From JAWXBR01 sp034440235 (GTDB lineage Bacteria > Bacteroidota > Ignavibacteria > Kapaibacteriales > Kapaibacteriaceae), in NCBI GenBank assembly GCA_034440235.1, contig JAWXBR010000066.1, positions 1 through 15,717 of the forward strand: a stretch of DNA of 15,717 nt. Direction: 5' to 3'. Made by a program: the position numbers and the translations under genes. The notes under the pieces were generated by a model. The model had not been told where the DNA came from, did not search any database, and saw only the letters and a program-made list of their open reading frames with translations. This document shows positions 1 through 8,006 of this stretch, one piece after another. Every line of letters begins with the position of its first letter. Position 1 is the stretch's first letter.

Positions 1-31
1 GGGCAGACGCCGGCGGTCGCAGAGCGGTGGG

Positions 32-1165
32 CTACTTCAACAGCTTCTCGACTTCCAATCCGAGCTTCTCGCCAGAACTCGACGAGCCCCCTACCTGCCA
101 CAAAACCGTCTTGCCCGTTTGGTCGATGATGATGTGGGTAGGAAATGCAGTAACTCCGAGCTTGTCGCAGATAGCTTGTGCCTCTGCTACTACGGTCGCT
201 TTCAAAGGTGATCGGCTGAGGTAGTGTTCTAACGTGCGTTGGTCGTTCAGTGCGAGTGACAAGAAGACTACGTGAGGATTGCTAGCATACTTGTTTCCAA
301 ACTCGTTCAGACTCTTGTGCTCTAGGGCGCAACCGGCACATCCCAAAAACCAGGAGTCGATAACAACAACCTTACCCTTGTGGTCGGATAGTCGTCCAGC
401 AGTTCCATCGATGGAAATGTATTCGAAATCCGCGATCACGGGGAGTTCGTACTCCATGAACTTCTTGGCCTGGAGTGAATCGCCCTTCGATAGCGCTGCT
501 TCTTCGAGAGCCTTCGATATTATTTCACGTCCATACTGATCGACAGCGTGCCTCATGGCATCCAGACCTAATGCAATGGCTTCATCTGGTTTGCCTTGTA
601 GCGTGCGAATCTTTACCCTCATAGAGCGGATTCTGTCAACGCGTCCCATGCTACCAAAAATGTTTTCGCCTGTTCGAAAGCTCGTCTGCTTTAGGCTCGA
701 TACTTCTGCGCGAGTTGCGAATTTGTCGGCGAGTGTCAAGTCATAAATGGGGAAGTCTTTTTCCATCAATCTATAGGCGAGGGCACTCAGCAGATCGACG
801 TCGTAGGTAGATCCAAACGCGTGCACGATTTGTTCGATGTTGCGACGATTCAATCGTGCGTAGCCAGTCGAACGTTGCATCCAGGCGCGTCCGAATTGTG
901 TGTTCGGAAATGCAGCCGCGAGGTCCTGTAAATGGACAATACGCTCTACTTGCAGCGTCATCTTCCCGTCCTGCACCTCCGGATAAAGGAACGCATTCCA
1001 AAACGATTCGATTTCAAGCAATGGTTCGAAAGTCATGTCGCGCAATTGGGCAGCCACGGCACTGTCGAGATAGGCGTGCTCAACAGTGGCACCGTCATTG
1101 CGTGTGCCAAGCAGAAGCGCCATGGTGAAGTACCAATTGAACGTGCTGTCGGCTTGCTGGGCCAC
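32..1165 (-). CDS. Exported thioredoxin-fold protein (TlpA/AhpC-TSA-like), C-terminal fragment of a frameshifted gene
   Basis: The last ~130 residues form a thioredoxin-like domain: a beta strand KVVVIDSW is followed by a C276-A-G-C279 redox motif (numbering of this fragment) and later a FPTHIIID segment with the expected cis-proline at P342. The ~240 residues before it are helical and have no recognised motif. In Bacteroidota-type TlpA relatives such helical regions precede a redoxin domain that reduces exported proteins in the periplasm. The fragment opens with GTG but has no start context. Its N-terminal residues continue the protein encoded in the other frame at 1033-1587, so both are one broken gene. 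A one-base loss near 1165-1175 explains the break: restoring it reads DNADSAIS-L-AQQADSTFNWYF. Redox function is likely; the substrate is unknown. Confidence 0.8.
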   Translation of the reverse strand: MAQQADSTFNWYFTMALLLGTRNDGATVEHAYLDSAVAAQLRDMTFEPLLEIESFWNAFLYPEVQDGKMTLQVERIVHLQDLAAAFPNTQFGRAWMQRSTGYARLNRRNIEQIVHAFGSTYDVDLLSALAYRLMEKDFPIYDLTLADKFATRAEVSSLKQTSFRTGENIFGSMGRVDRIRSMRVKIRTLQGKPDEAIALGLDAMRHAVDQYGREIISKALEEAALSKGDSLQAKKFMEYELPVIADFEYISIDGTAGRLSDHKGKVVVIDSWFLGCAGCALEHKSLNEFGNKYASNPHVVFLSLALNDQRTLEHYLSRSPLKATVVAEAQAICDKLGVTAFPTHIIIDQTGKTVLWQVGGSSSSGEKLGLEVEKLLK

Positions 1166-1587
1166 GAGATTGCCGAGTCTGCATTGTCAAGCACGTCTAT
1201 TGCTGTATTAGCCAACAACGGAGCTCCGTCCGCTTGATACGTGAACTCCAAGATGCCATTAGGTACGCGATCCGTTGGAATGCAGATCTCTAATCGCACT
1301 GTGTATGTAGAATCCGGCAGGACCAAACGGACACGATACAGTGCTGTGTCGAGGCGCTTCATCGGTAGCACAATACCTCGTTTGCCATGCATCGTACCAA
1401 TAATGGCGGCGCAAAAGATGGTGTCCTCTGACGCACTGGTGCCATACACCGAAGTAGTCGGCGGCACATAGATTACATCATATGTACCCGGACGTCCCTC
1501 AACTTGCTCGGTGCTGACGCCGACCTTCGACTGGGCGAACATGATTGTAGAACACAAGGCCAGTATTACGAGTAAAAGTAAGTGCAT
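1033..1587 (-). CDS. N-terminal fragment of the same frameshifted exported protein
   Basis: The reading frame begins with a clear Sec signal peptide (MHLLLLVILALCSTIMFAQS), so the protein is exported. A beta-rich segment of about 120 residues follows and fits the N-terminal domain seen in front of many TlpA-like proteins. Reading is coherent to about LDNADSAIS (near 1170). After that the frame encodes low-quality sequence (WPSKPTARSIGTSPWRF...) and stops at 1033, while the neighbouring frame takes up the protein. The overlap of about 130 bases between the two frames is too long for translational coupling. I infer a single gene spanning 32-1587 with an indel, either a mutation or a sequencing error. 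Confidence 0.7.
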   Translation of the reverse strand: MHLLLLVILALCSTIMFAQSKVGVSTEQVEGRPGTYDVIYVPPTTSVYGTSASEDTIFCAAIIGTMHGKRGIVLPMKRLDTALYRVRLVLPDSTYTVRLEICIPTDRVPNGILEFTYQADGAPLLANTAIDVLDNADSAISWPSKPTARSIGTSPWRFCLAHAMTVPLLSTPISTVPWLPNCAT

Positions 1588-1612
1588 TTGTGGTCAGGCG
1601 TTATGTAAGCAA

Positions 1613-1937
1613 TTATACAATTAACTGTCTTAAGAGCATGCTGGATTCTTTGAGACCTAAGGAGCTAGAAGCAATCTGCATAACAAGTTGCTCCCAAGCT
1701 GGATTATCCTCACCAACAGCAACCCCATTAATTCTCAAAAACACAATGCACGCACCAAGGGCATTTCTCTTATTGCCATCCACAAATGGATGATTCCTGC
1801 GGTGCTGCAATAGCAGATTCAAGCAGCGAAAGGTCACGAATACCCTCGAGACCCCCAAACGCGTCAATTACTTTTGCGTGTATTTCGAGTACGATGTCCA
1901 CGGTTAGGTGAAGCACATTCGTCGGATCCCTAATCAC
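1613..1937 (-). pseudogene. Doc-type (Fic family) toxin gene with internal deletion
   Basis: The 5' part reads MIRDPTNVLHLTVDIVLEIHAKVIDAFGGLEGIRDLSLLESAIAAPQ, the typical N-terminus of death-on-curing toxins (GG-GLRD-LLESA pattern). The Fic signature HPFVDGNKR, which binds ATP/phosphate in AMP- or phospho-transfer to target proteins, lies in a different frame at about 1765-1795. The ~20-25 residues that normally separate LLESALA..P from NHPFVDGNKR are missing, so a deletion of roughly 60-70 bases also shifted the frame. The start is GTG at 1937, overlapping the antitoxin stop as GTGA, a classic coupled toxin-antitoxin arrangement. The 84-codon frame at 1613-1867 carries only the C-terminal half. 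The toxin is most likely dead. Confidence 0.75.
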
Positions 1938-2161
1938 GCAAGCTTTTGAAGTGTGGTGGCATAATCGTCAAGTACTCCATCGATGACCTTCGACACTTCA
2001 TCGCGGGTGACTCGAGGTCGGATCGGAGTGATTGTTATGGTGCCTCCCTCATGCACAACAATGTTTACCTGATCGCCCGCTCGTAGGTGCGCCATATCCA
2101 ACAAAGTCGTATCGAAGATGATGCCCTGCGAGTCCCCGATTTTTGTGATGGTCATAACCAT
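1934..2161 (-). CDS. AbrB/MazE-like antitoxin of the Doc pair
   Basis: A 75-residue protein with the SpoVT/AbrB swapped-hairpin pattern: MTITKIGDSQGI...LLDMAHLRAGDQVNIVVHEGGTITITPI. This is the DNA-binding fold of MazE/AbrB antitoxins. The C-terminal tail (RDEVSKVIDGVLDDYATTLQKLA) is the part expected to bind and neutralise the toxin. I chose ATG 2161; ATG 2155 is equally possible. The frame continues upstream to 2251 but that stretch looks non-coding. The stop overlaps the GTG of the decayed Doc gene. Such antitoxins usually repress their own operon. With the partner broken it may now be an orphan regulator. It is transcribed divergently from ftnA. Confidence 0.8.
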   Translation of the reverse strand: MVMTITKIGDSQGIIFDTTLLDMAHLRAGDQVNIVVHEGGTITITPIRPRVTRDEVSKVIDGVLDDYATTLQKLA

Positions 2162-2244
2162 GGGGTTAAATCTCGGGCTAACGCAGAGACATTGCAAGAG
2201 GCAAGGTATCCGTAGGTTTGTAGCCAACACCCAAGGAAATACTA

Positions 2245-2760
2245 ATGGCAATGAAAGAAAAACTCGTCAAAGCTCTTGATGTTCAGATTCAAGCAGAATT
2301 CCAGAGCGCGTATCTGTACCTGTCGATGGCGTCGTGGTTCACAGAGAACAGCCTGCAAGGGTTTGCGCACTGGATGCGCATACAGTGGCACGAAGAGACG
2401 ATGCATGCGACGAAGTTGTATGACTTTGTGCACGGACGTGGTGCGAGTGTAACGCTGCTGGCGCTCGATGCACCAGATCGGAAATTCAAGAATGCTCTAG
2501 AAGTGTTTGAGTCCGTTCGTAAACACGAAGTGGCCATTACCGCTCGCATTAACGAGTTGTACGAATTGGCTGTGAACGAGAAGGACCTGCCCCTTCAAAT
2601 TGTTTTGCAGTGGTTTATTAATGAGCAGGTAGAAGAAGAGTCGCAGGTGATTGAGATTATCGAGCATCTGAAGATGGTTGGAAGCGACGGACCCGCCATT
2701 TACTTACTCGACAGACAGATGGCAAGCCGTCCTTCGATGACTGCACGAGCAATGGAATAA
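2245..2760 (+). CDS. ftnA: Bacterial non-heme ferritin
   Basis: The 171-residue length and the four-helix sequence match FtnA-type ferritins, which oxidise Fe(II) and store iron as a mineral inside a 24-subunit cytoplasmic shell. Ferroxidase residues are visible: E18 in QAEFQSAYLYLSM, E51 and H54 in WHEETMHA, E95 in VRKHEV, and Q128 and E131 in NEQVEEE. The haem-binding methionine of bacterioferritin is not apparent, supporting the non-heme type. AAGGAAAT sits just upstream of the ATG as a plausible ribosome binding site. The stop is one base before the hldA start, so the two genes are probably co-transcribed, an unusual pairing of iron storage with LPS core synthesis. Confidence 0.95.
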   Translation: MAMKEKLVKALDVQIQAEFQSAYLYLSMASWFTENSLQGFAHWMRIQWHEETMHATKLYDFVHGRGASVTLLALDAPDRKFKNALEVFESVRKHEVAITARINELYELAVNEKDLPLQIVLQWFINEQVEEESQVIEIIEHLKMVGSDGPAIYLLDRQMASRPSMTARAME

Positions 2761-2761
2761 C

Positions 2762-3751
2762 ATGGTTGACCTTACGCGACGTCGTACACGAGCGCTGCTC
2801 GATGCACTCGGTGGTGCAGAGATTGCGGTTGTTGGTGACGTTATGCTCGACCGGTATTTCTGGGGTCAGGTAACGCGCGTATCGCCCGAAGCACCTGTGC
2901 CTGTGGTCGACGTCGACAACGAAACGTATCACCTTGGTGGTGCTGCAAACGTTGCGGCGAATCTTCGAACGCTTGGTGCGACTGCGCTGTTGTGTGGGGT
3001 GGTGGGTGATGATGCGTCGGGACGTGTGCTGAGGCAGGTGGCCACCGATGCCGGACTCGATGCGTCGTGCATCTCTGTCTCGCAGGACAGGCCGACCACC
3101 GTCAAAACGCGTGTCATCGGCAACAACCAACAGATCGTCCGCCTCGACCGCGAAGTCCGTACCGACATCTCCGAAGCCGACGCCGATGCTGTTCTAGCAA
3201 AGCTCGAAGCACACCCCGAGTTAAGGGGCATTGTAATCGCAGATTACAACAAGGGGCTTTTATCGGCAGAGCTCATCACGCGTATTATGCACTTCGCAAA
3301 GACAAAAAACATCCGAACGTTTATCGATCCTAAACTTCACAACTTTTTCAGTTACAAGGGTGCATTCCTTGTAAAGCCAAATCGTAAAGAAGCGCAGGAT
3401 GTTCTTGGCTACACGTTTACCAACGATGCCGACGTACTTCGTGCCGGACATGATCTCCTCAAGCGTCTAGAATGCGAGAACGTGCTCATCACACTCGGCG
3501 CAGCAGGCATGATGTTATTCGAACGCGATGGCAGCGTCAGCTCCGTCCCCACCAAGGCCCAAGCCGTTGCCGACGTCTCGGGCGCCGGCGACACAACCAT
3601 TGCCACACTTGCAGCCATGATTGCAGGGGGCTCATCGGTTCGCGAGGCTGCCGCTCTCGCGAATGTTGCTGCCGGAGTAGTCGTAGAAGAGCCGGGCATT
3701 GTCCCCATTACGCGCGAGGCTCTTCTGAACGCGATTACCGACGAAGAATAA
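2762..3751 (+). CDS. hldA: D-glycero-beta-D-manno-heptose-7-phosphate kinase (stand-alone HldE domain I)
   Basis: A PfkB-family (ribokinase-like) kinase of 329 residues that makes heptose-1,7-bisphosphate in ADP-heptose biosynthesis for the LPS inner core. Visible signatures are VVGDVMLDRYFWGQVTRVSPEAPVPV near residues 23-48, the substrate-binding LGGAANVAANL (58-68), IADYNKG (159-165), KPNRKEA (205-211) and the catalytic anion-hole motif DVSGAGDTT (271-279) with D277 as the base. The adenylyltransferase half of E. coli HldE is absent and is supplied by the separate hldC gene 61 bases downstream. The codons and quality look intact. Confidence 0.95.
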   Translation: MVDLTRRRTRALLDALGGAEIAVVGDVMLDRYFWGQVTRVSPEAPVPVVDVDNETYHLGGAANVAANLRTLGATALLCGVVGDDASGRVLRQVATDAGLDASCISVSQDRPTTVKTRVIGNNQQIVRLDREVRTDISEADADAVLAKLEAHPELRGIVIADYNKGLLSAELITRIMHFAKTKNIRTFIDPKLHNFFSYKGAFLVKPNRKEAQDVLGYTFTNDADVLRAGHDLLKRLECENVLITLGAAGMMLFERDGSVSSVPTKAQAVADVSGAGDTTIATLAAMIAGGSSVREAAALANVAAGVVVEEPGIVPITREALLNAITDEE

Positions 3752-3812
3752 CGATGCGAACTATCGAATAGCGGACCCAAGAGTAACAACGAATCACGTA
3801 CCGAAGAATACC

Positions 3813-4289
3813 ATGGCGTTCTACGCTACATCAAGTCCAGAAGAACTCGAAGCACTACGGTTGGAGTTGCGCGGACACAATCATCGCATTGTGTTTACGA
3901 ATGGTGTGTTCGACATTCTGCACGCCGGACACGTTACGTATCTCGAAGCTGCGCGTGCACAAGGCGATGTACTTGTTGTTGGCCTTAACAGCGACGCATC
4001 GGTTACGCGTCTCAAAGGTCCGGAACGTCCCGTGAACATCTGCAACGACCGAGCCCTTGTTCTATGCGCCTTACGCGCTGTCGACCATGTTGTTGTCTTC
4101 GACGACGACACTCCAAAGCGTCTCATCGAAGCATTGCTTCCAGACGTTCTCGTTAAAGGCGGCGACTACACACGCGACACAATCGTCGGCGCCGAGATCG
4201 TCGAAACCGCAGGCGGCCGCGTCGTGGTTATCCCTCTCGTCGAAGGACGTTCAACGACAGACGTCATCAATCGCGTTCGAAAGACCTGA
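3813..4289 (+). CDS. hldC: D-glycero-beta-D-manno-heptose 1-phosphate adenylyltransferase (stand-alone HldE domain II)
   Basis: A 158-residue nucleotidyltransferase of the cytidylyltransferase-like family. It shows FTNGVFDILHAGHVTYL with the HxGH signature at residues 37-40, GLNSDASVTRLKGPERP (57-73), KGGDY (115-119) and EGRSTTDVI (144-152). These are the hallmarks of RfaE2/HldC, which transfers AMP from ATP to heptose-1-phosphate to give ADP-heptose. It works with hldA immediately upstream. The reading frame of the next gene is the same as that of hldC, so the sensor kinase coding sequence begins directly after this TGA. Confidence 0.95.
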   Translation: MAFYATSSPEELEALRLELRGHNHRIVFTNGVFDILHAGHVTYLEAARAQGDVLVVGLNSDASVTRLKGPERPVNICNDRALVLCALRAVDHVVVFDDDTPKRLIEALLPDVLVKGGDYTRDTIVGAEIVETAGGRVVVIPLVEGRSTTDVINRVRKT

Positions 4290-4502
4290 ACGAACGCACT
4301 TTGGACCATTGCGCTAATCGTACTGATTCTCGTTTCGTGCACGAAGGATCGAGAAAGGTCACCTCGATTATCGGAAGAGTCTCAGTCGACATCTGCAGAG
4401 TCTCAGGCGACATCTGTAGAGTCTCAGTCGACATCTGTAGAGTCTCAGTCGACATCTGTAGAGCATACCTCCACATTCGACCAGCTCATCGATTCTGTTA
4501 TA
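4290..4502 (+). other. Lipoprotein leader and linker of the sensor kinase, in frame but lacking a standard start
   Basis: The frame of the downstream kinase is open from the codon after the hldC stop. It reads TNALWTIALIVLILVSCTKDRERS: a hydrophobic core ending in a lipobox LVSC, i.e. a lipoprotein signal with Cys codon 4338-4340. A 21-bp tandem repeat follows, giving four copies of a 7-residue ESQSTSV-type unit, then EHTSTFDQLIDSVI leading into the ATG at 4503. No ATG, GTG or TTG occurs in frame here; ACG at 4290 or CTG at 4323 are the only near-starts. I infer that the true N-terminus lies here and that the start codon is non-standard, mutated or mis-sequenced. Confidence 0.6.
4376..4459 (+). 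repeat. 21-bp tandem repeat, four copies, in-frame in a linker
   Basis: Four head-to-tail copies start at 4376, 4397, 4418 and 4439; the unit begins AGAGTCTCAGTCGACATCTG. Copies 3 and 4 are identical; copy 1 ends in C instead of T and copy 2 has GGCG for GTCG. The period is a multiple of three and the kinase frame stays open, giving ESQSTSA, ESQATSV, ESQSTSV, ESQSTSV. It sits directly behind the lipobox, where a flexible Ser/Thr-rich tether is expected. Copy number could vary between strains without breaking the frame. Confidence 0.9.
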
Positions 4503-7259
4503 ATGCTCCATCAGAGAGAAGACAAACCAGAACTCGCTTTGCAATTGCTCAAAAGAATTCGGACAACTTTTGGTGATGCGCTTACAACACAACAGAAGGA
4601 GCTTTACAGGCACAGTGTGGCTTCACTTGCCTTTGAAGTTGGTCAGTATGAAGATGTTATCTCCATTGCAGCCTCTACGCTCCATCGTGCTTCGAACAAC
4701 GAGCCTCAGAATGAGCGTAACTACAGCCTGATTGTCCTTGTGGCCCATGCATTCAAGAAGGCAGGTGATACAACACGTGCCATTGCATGGTACGAGTACC
4801 TCACGAAAAGCCCGATTGTCCCCATACGTAAGGACGCATCGGCAAACCTTGTAACGCTATACCATTTGCGTCATCGCCATGCAGAGGCATACGCCGTCGC
4901 TGCAGCACTCGAGTCGCTTGAGACACAAATGCCTAACGATGTGTCTGCGCAGGCGAACCGAGAGTACTATCGTGGACGCAGTGCATTCTTCCTAGGGCAT
5001 ATACCCGAAGCACGCACCCGCATGATGCGTGCTATTGGCGTTATCACCGGTGAACGATCGTTTCTAGGCGCCTCCGAAATACGTGTCCGCATTGGCATGG
5101 CACGATACATCCTCAACGATTCACGCATCCATCGGCGTGTCGGACTGAACGCTAGGTCAATCTATCACACACTTAGTGCAATGATTCTAGAGGATAGTAC
5201 ACAACTTAACCTTCGTTATAAAGGGCACGTACGCTCACATCTTCCCAATGGCATTCCAGCCGATGTATACCTACCCGACGATCGCACAGCATCGGTTATC
5301 GAACGATCGAAAATGGATGCCCGCCTTATCACCGGTAAAGTCACCGATTCACACGGCATTGAATGGTATTCGACAGTACTCGGTCTCTACATCCGCCTTG
5401 GTTCTAATCTGTTACGAGCTCCGATTCACGCGAAGGCGCTCTCATCTATTGCAATCGAACACGACACTCTGGTTATTGGCAGCTACGCAGGAGTGTCGTA
5501 TCGGCAAGTAATCAAAGACATCGTAGCTAATTGGAGCCCCCTGCAGCAGACCCTTGCTATGGTACCTCTACCATACAACCTGCCTTCGATCGGCGGATGT
5601 GTTGTAATCCTTGAGCCATCGAAGACGCTTGTTGCATTCAACGACACGGCCAACGCATTGTACAAAACCGTAACCGCTGCATGTAGCATCGGTAGGGGGC
5701 TGGTTCTGCTTGGCACAGACGTGGGTCCATTCGTCATAGACGTCGGACGTGATACAGTCGCAAGTTCACAACAACTGCCACCACCAAGTCCACTGCCACT
5801 ACCTTCAGAAATAACAGTGCGCGACACGATTGTATCGCTTGCCGTCACCGACGATAGCGTCGTAATCTTCACATCAAAAGCAGCGTTCATCGCATCAAGC
5901 GAGTCCGTTAGAAGCGGTGCACCCAAGTACCGTTTGTTCAATGTATCGAGTTTTCTTTCCAGCAAGTTTCGCTCGTCACCAATTGCGTCGACCTTGCTAT
6001 CGACATTGCTAGGAAAGATTATTACTGACGCATTACCTCGCGTGAATACTGCGACATCGAGCCTCCCGCGGTTTTACGTAATGGGCGATAGTGTGGCAAT
6101 CGTTGTAGACGGCCGTGCCCTTGTTGCAGCGAGCTGGAAGACCAACCGTTACCGCGTATTACCACTGCCAGAGCCTATGCACAGTCAGTTAGAGTCCGGC
6201 TACCGCGTATCAATCCTATCCGACTCAACGGTCCTCATCCATACGCGCGACACCACACTTGCTATCTCGATACCCCTGTTGTTTGCCTCACCACCAACAC
6301 CGTATGTCGTTGCTGTACACGACCCGTTGCAATTCAGAACAACGTTTTGTGCGTCGGGATTTGCTGCAGATGTCGACACAGAGGGCGATAGTGTAAAAGT
6401 TTATTATGGAGCAGGTCCGCAACGTAATATCTACAACACGGGAATGAATGTTGTTCGAGTATGGGACGCAGACACAACACTGTACGATGGTACAGAGGCA
6501 ATAAGTATACAGTTACCGTCCGAATCCAAGGTAGTTTGCGAGTTGCAAGCTCCGGGCGATACGCAGAAGACAACGCTCGTATTTCGTCGGCACCTCCCAA
6601 TCTGGCGATATCGTTACGTGCAAGTGGGTGCGGGTGTGATTACAGCAATCGGCATTGCGGGAGCACTCATCATGCTACGGCGCAGACGTCAGCGTCACCT
6701 CGGAACCATGCTCTACAACCAGCGCGACCAGATTGCACGCGACCTGCACGACACTGTCGGCGCAGACCTTGCACGCCTTGCAAGGGGCCCAGAGCAAGGG
6801 GCAGTGGCATCTACAACCCGAACGTTCCGCGGACTTCTCTGGTTATGGTCAGAAGAGGCACTTACCCTCGACGCATTACTAGCGCAGATCGCAGAAAATG
6901 TCCAGCAGACGGCAGAGTATGTCGGCCTACACACAGACGTTACATTGTCCGAGCGCGTATCAGCACTACCAGTCTCCGCTAAAACATCGAAGAATGTTTT
7001 TCTCATTGTAAACGAGATAATGGCTAATGTCGTAAAACATGCACAGGCCAAACGTGTGCAGTTCACTGTCGACGTAAAAGGTACTTCCGTTGCAATAACA
7101 ATCGGCGATGATGGCATGGGATTCGATACAACGACTGCATCGACCGGACGTGGACGTCGCAACATCGAAACAAGAGCTCGCGAGTCAAACATCGACGTCA
7201 GCGTCAGCTCAAGCCAAGCCGCTGGCACGACATACACACTAACGTTCAACGTCGCGTGA
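4503..7259 (+). CDS. Membrane sensor histidine kinase (TPR/propeller sensor, HisKA_3-HATPase_c)
   Basis: A large sensor kinase; the ATG at 4503 is probably internal (see the leader at 4290-4502). Residues ~1-170 look like TPR-type helical repeats (AHAFKKAGDTTRAIAWYEYL). The middle is beta-rich; DSHGIEWYSTVLGLYI resembles a two-component regulator propeller blade. One transmembrane helix follows at ~705-725 (VQVGAGVITAIGIAGALIML) with an RRRRQR stop-transfer. Next come the H-box RDLHDTVGADLARL with phospho-acceptor H749, the N-box NEIMANVVKHA (N837), the ATP-lid motif IGDDGMGFD, and GRGRRNIETRA as the second glycine box. This is the LytS/NarL-type kinase layout. Its partner is the response regulator 76 bases downstream. 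The sensed signal is unknown; the sensor part lies outside the cytoplasm. Confidence 0.85.
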   Translation: MLHQREDKPELALQLLKRIRTTFGDALTTQQKELYRHSVASLAFEVGQYEDVISIAASTLHRASNNEPQNERNYSLIVLVAHAFKKAGDTTRAIAWYEYLTKSPIVPIRKDASANLVTLYHLRHRHAEAYAVAAALESLETQMPNDVSAQANREYYRGRSAFFLGHIPEARTRMMRAIGVITGERSFLGASEIRVRIGMARYILNDSRIHRRVGLNARSIYHTLSAMILEDSTQLNLRYKGHVRSHLPNGIPADVYLPDDRTASVIERSKMDARLITGKVTDSHGIEWYSTVLGLYIRLGSNLLRAPIHAKALSSIAIEHDTLVIGSYAGVSYRQVIKDIVANWSPLQQTLAMVPLPYNLPSIGGCVVILEPSKTLVAFNDTANALYKTVTAACSIGRGLVLLGTDVGPFVIDVGRDTVASSQQLPPPSPLPLPSEITVRDTIVSLAVTDDSVVIFTSKAAFIASSESVRSGAPKYRLFNVSSFLSSKFRSSPIASTLLSTLLGKIITDALPRVNTATSSLPRFYVMGDSVAIVVDGRALVAASWKTNRYRVLPLPEPMHSQLESGYRVSILSDSTVLIHTRDTTLAISIPLLFASPPTPYVVAVHDPLQFRTTFCASGFAADVDTEGDSVKVYYGAGPQRNIYNTGMNVVRVWDADTTLYDGTEAISIQLPSESKVVCELQAPGDTQKTTLVFRRHLPIWRYRYVQVGAGVITAIGIAGALIMLRRRRQRHLGTMLYNQRDQIARDLHDTVGADLARLARGPEQGAVASTTRTFRGLLWLWSEEALTLDALLAQIAENVQQTAEYVGLHTDVTLSERVSALPVSAKTSKNVFLIVNEIMANVVKHAQAKRVQFTVDVKGTSVAITIGDDGMGFDTTTASTGRGRRNIETRARESNIDVSVSSSQAAGTTYTLTFNVA

Positions 7260-7335
7260 TTGGCAACAAGATGTGCTGAATCAAAGTGTTTTATAGACCG
7301 ATCATCGTCGCATAAACCATGAAGGCTGATGAACT

Positions 7336-7974
7336 ATGATAACCGTTGCCCTCGTCGAAGATGACCCAATACTTCTTCAGTCGTACACCGATGAGCTCTC
7401 GCAGCATCAAGACATCCATGTTGTGGCATCGTGCTTAAATGCAGGGGAAGCACGTCGAACTATCATCCCTCTCAAGCCCAACGTTATCCTTATCGATCTC
7501 GTCTTACCCGACGAACACGGTACAACGCTAATCGTCGAGCTGCACGCACTACTTCCGATGAGCAATCTGATGGTCCTCTCTGCATTCGAAGATTATCAGA
7601 ACATCTTCGATGCAATTCGGGCGGGGGCACTCGGCTACCTAAGCAAAGGTCAAGTAGGTACAGACCTCGCAGAAGCTGTGCGCTCGTTAAGCAGAGGTGA
7701 ATCACCGATAAGCGCAGCAATCGCGCGCAAACTGCTTCTAACAATGCAGGCTACACAGCCCGCTTCGCCGAAGCTCGCAGAACTTTCTCCACGAGAACGC
7801 GAAGTCATCCAGCTCGTCGCCACTGGTCTTTCCTATGCCACTGTAGCCGAACGCTTATGCATTAGCATAGAGACGGTGCGTACACACATCCGAAACTCGT
7901 ACAAGAAACTCCAGATCAACAGCCGCAAAGAGATAGCGGCGATACTGGCGGTGAAGGAGAAGGGGCTACCATAA
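7336..7974 (+). CDS. NarL/LuxR-family response regulator
   Basis: A 212-residue regulator with a receiver domain (acidic pocket E8-D9-D10, phospho-acceptor D54 in VILIDLVLPDE, S82 and K104 in GYLSKG) and a C-terminal LuxR-type helix-turn-helix (ELSPREREVIQLVATGLSYATVAERLCISIETVRTHIRNSYKKLQINSRKE, ~149-199). It should be phosphorylated by the kinase encoded just upstream and bind DNA as a dimer. All key residues are present. The next gene downstream is on the opposite strand and belongs to the accessory region, so its targets cannot be read from context. Confidence 0.93.
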   Translation: MITVALVEDDPILLQSYTDELSQHQDIHVVASCLNAGEARRTIIPLKPNVILIDLVLPDEHGTTLIVELHALLPMSNLMVLSAFEDYQNIFDAIRAGALGYLSKGQVGTDLAEAVRSLSRGESPISAAIARKLLLTMQATQPASPKLAELSPREREVIQLVATGLSYATVAERLCISIETVRTHIRNSYKKLQINSRKEIAAILAVKEKGLP

Positions 7975-8006
7975 TTTAATTGACAAAATGACGCGTGACC
8001 GATTGT

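Noticed and set aside
2657..3130. Minus-strand open frame of 157 codons
   Set aside because: It is antisense to ftnA and hldA, both strongly supported, and has no protein-like features.
4376..4459. CRISPR-like array
   Set aside because: The copies are directly adjacent with no spacers, and the repeat lies in frame within a coding sequence.
6713..7249. Minus-strand open frame of 178 codons
   Set aside because: It lies antisense to the kinase catalytic domain and reads as Ser/Thr/Arg-rich shadow sequence.
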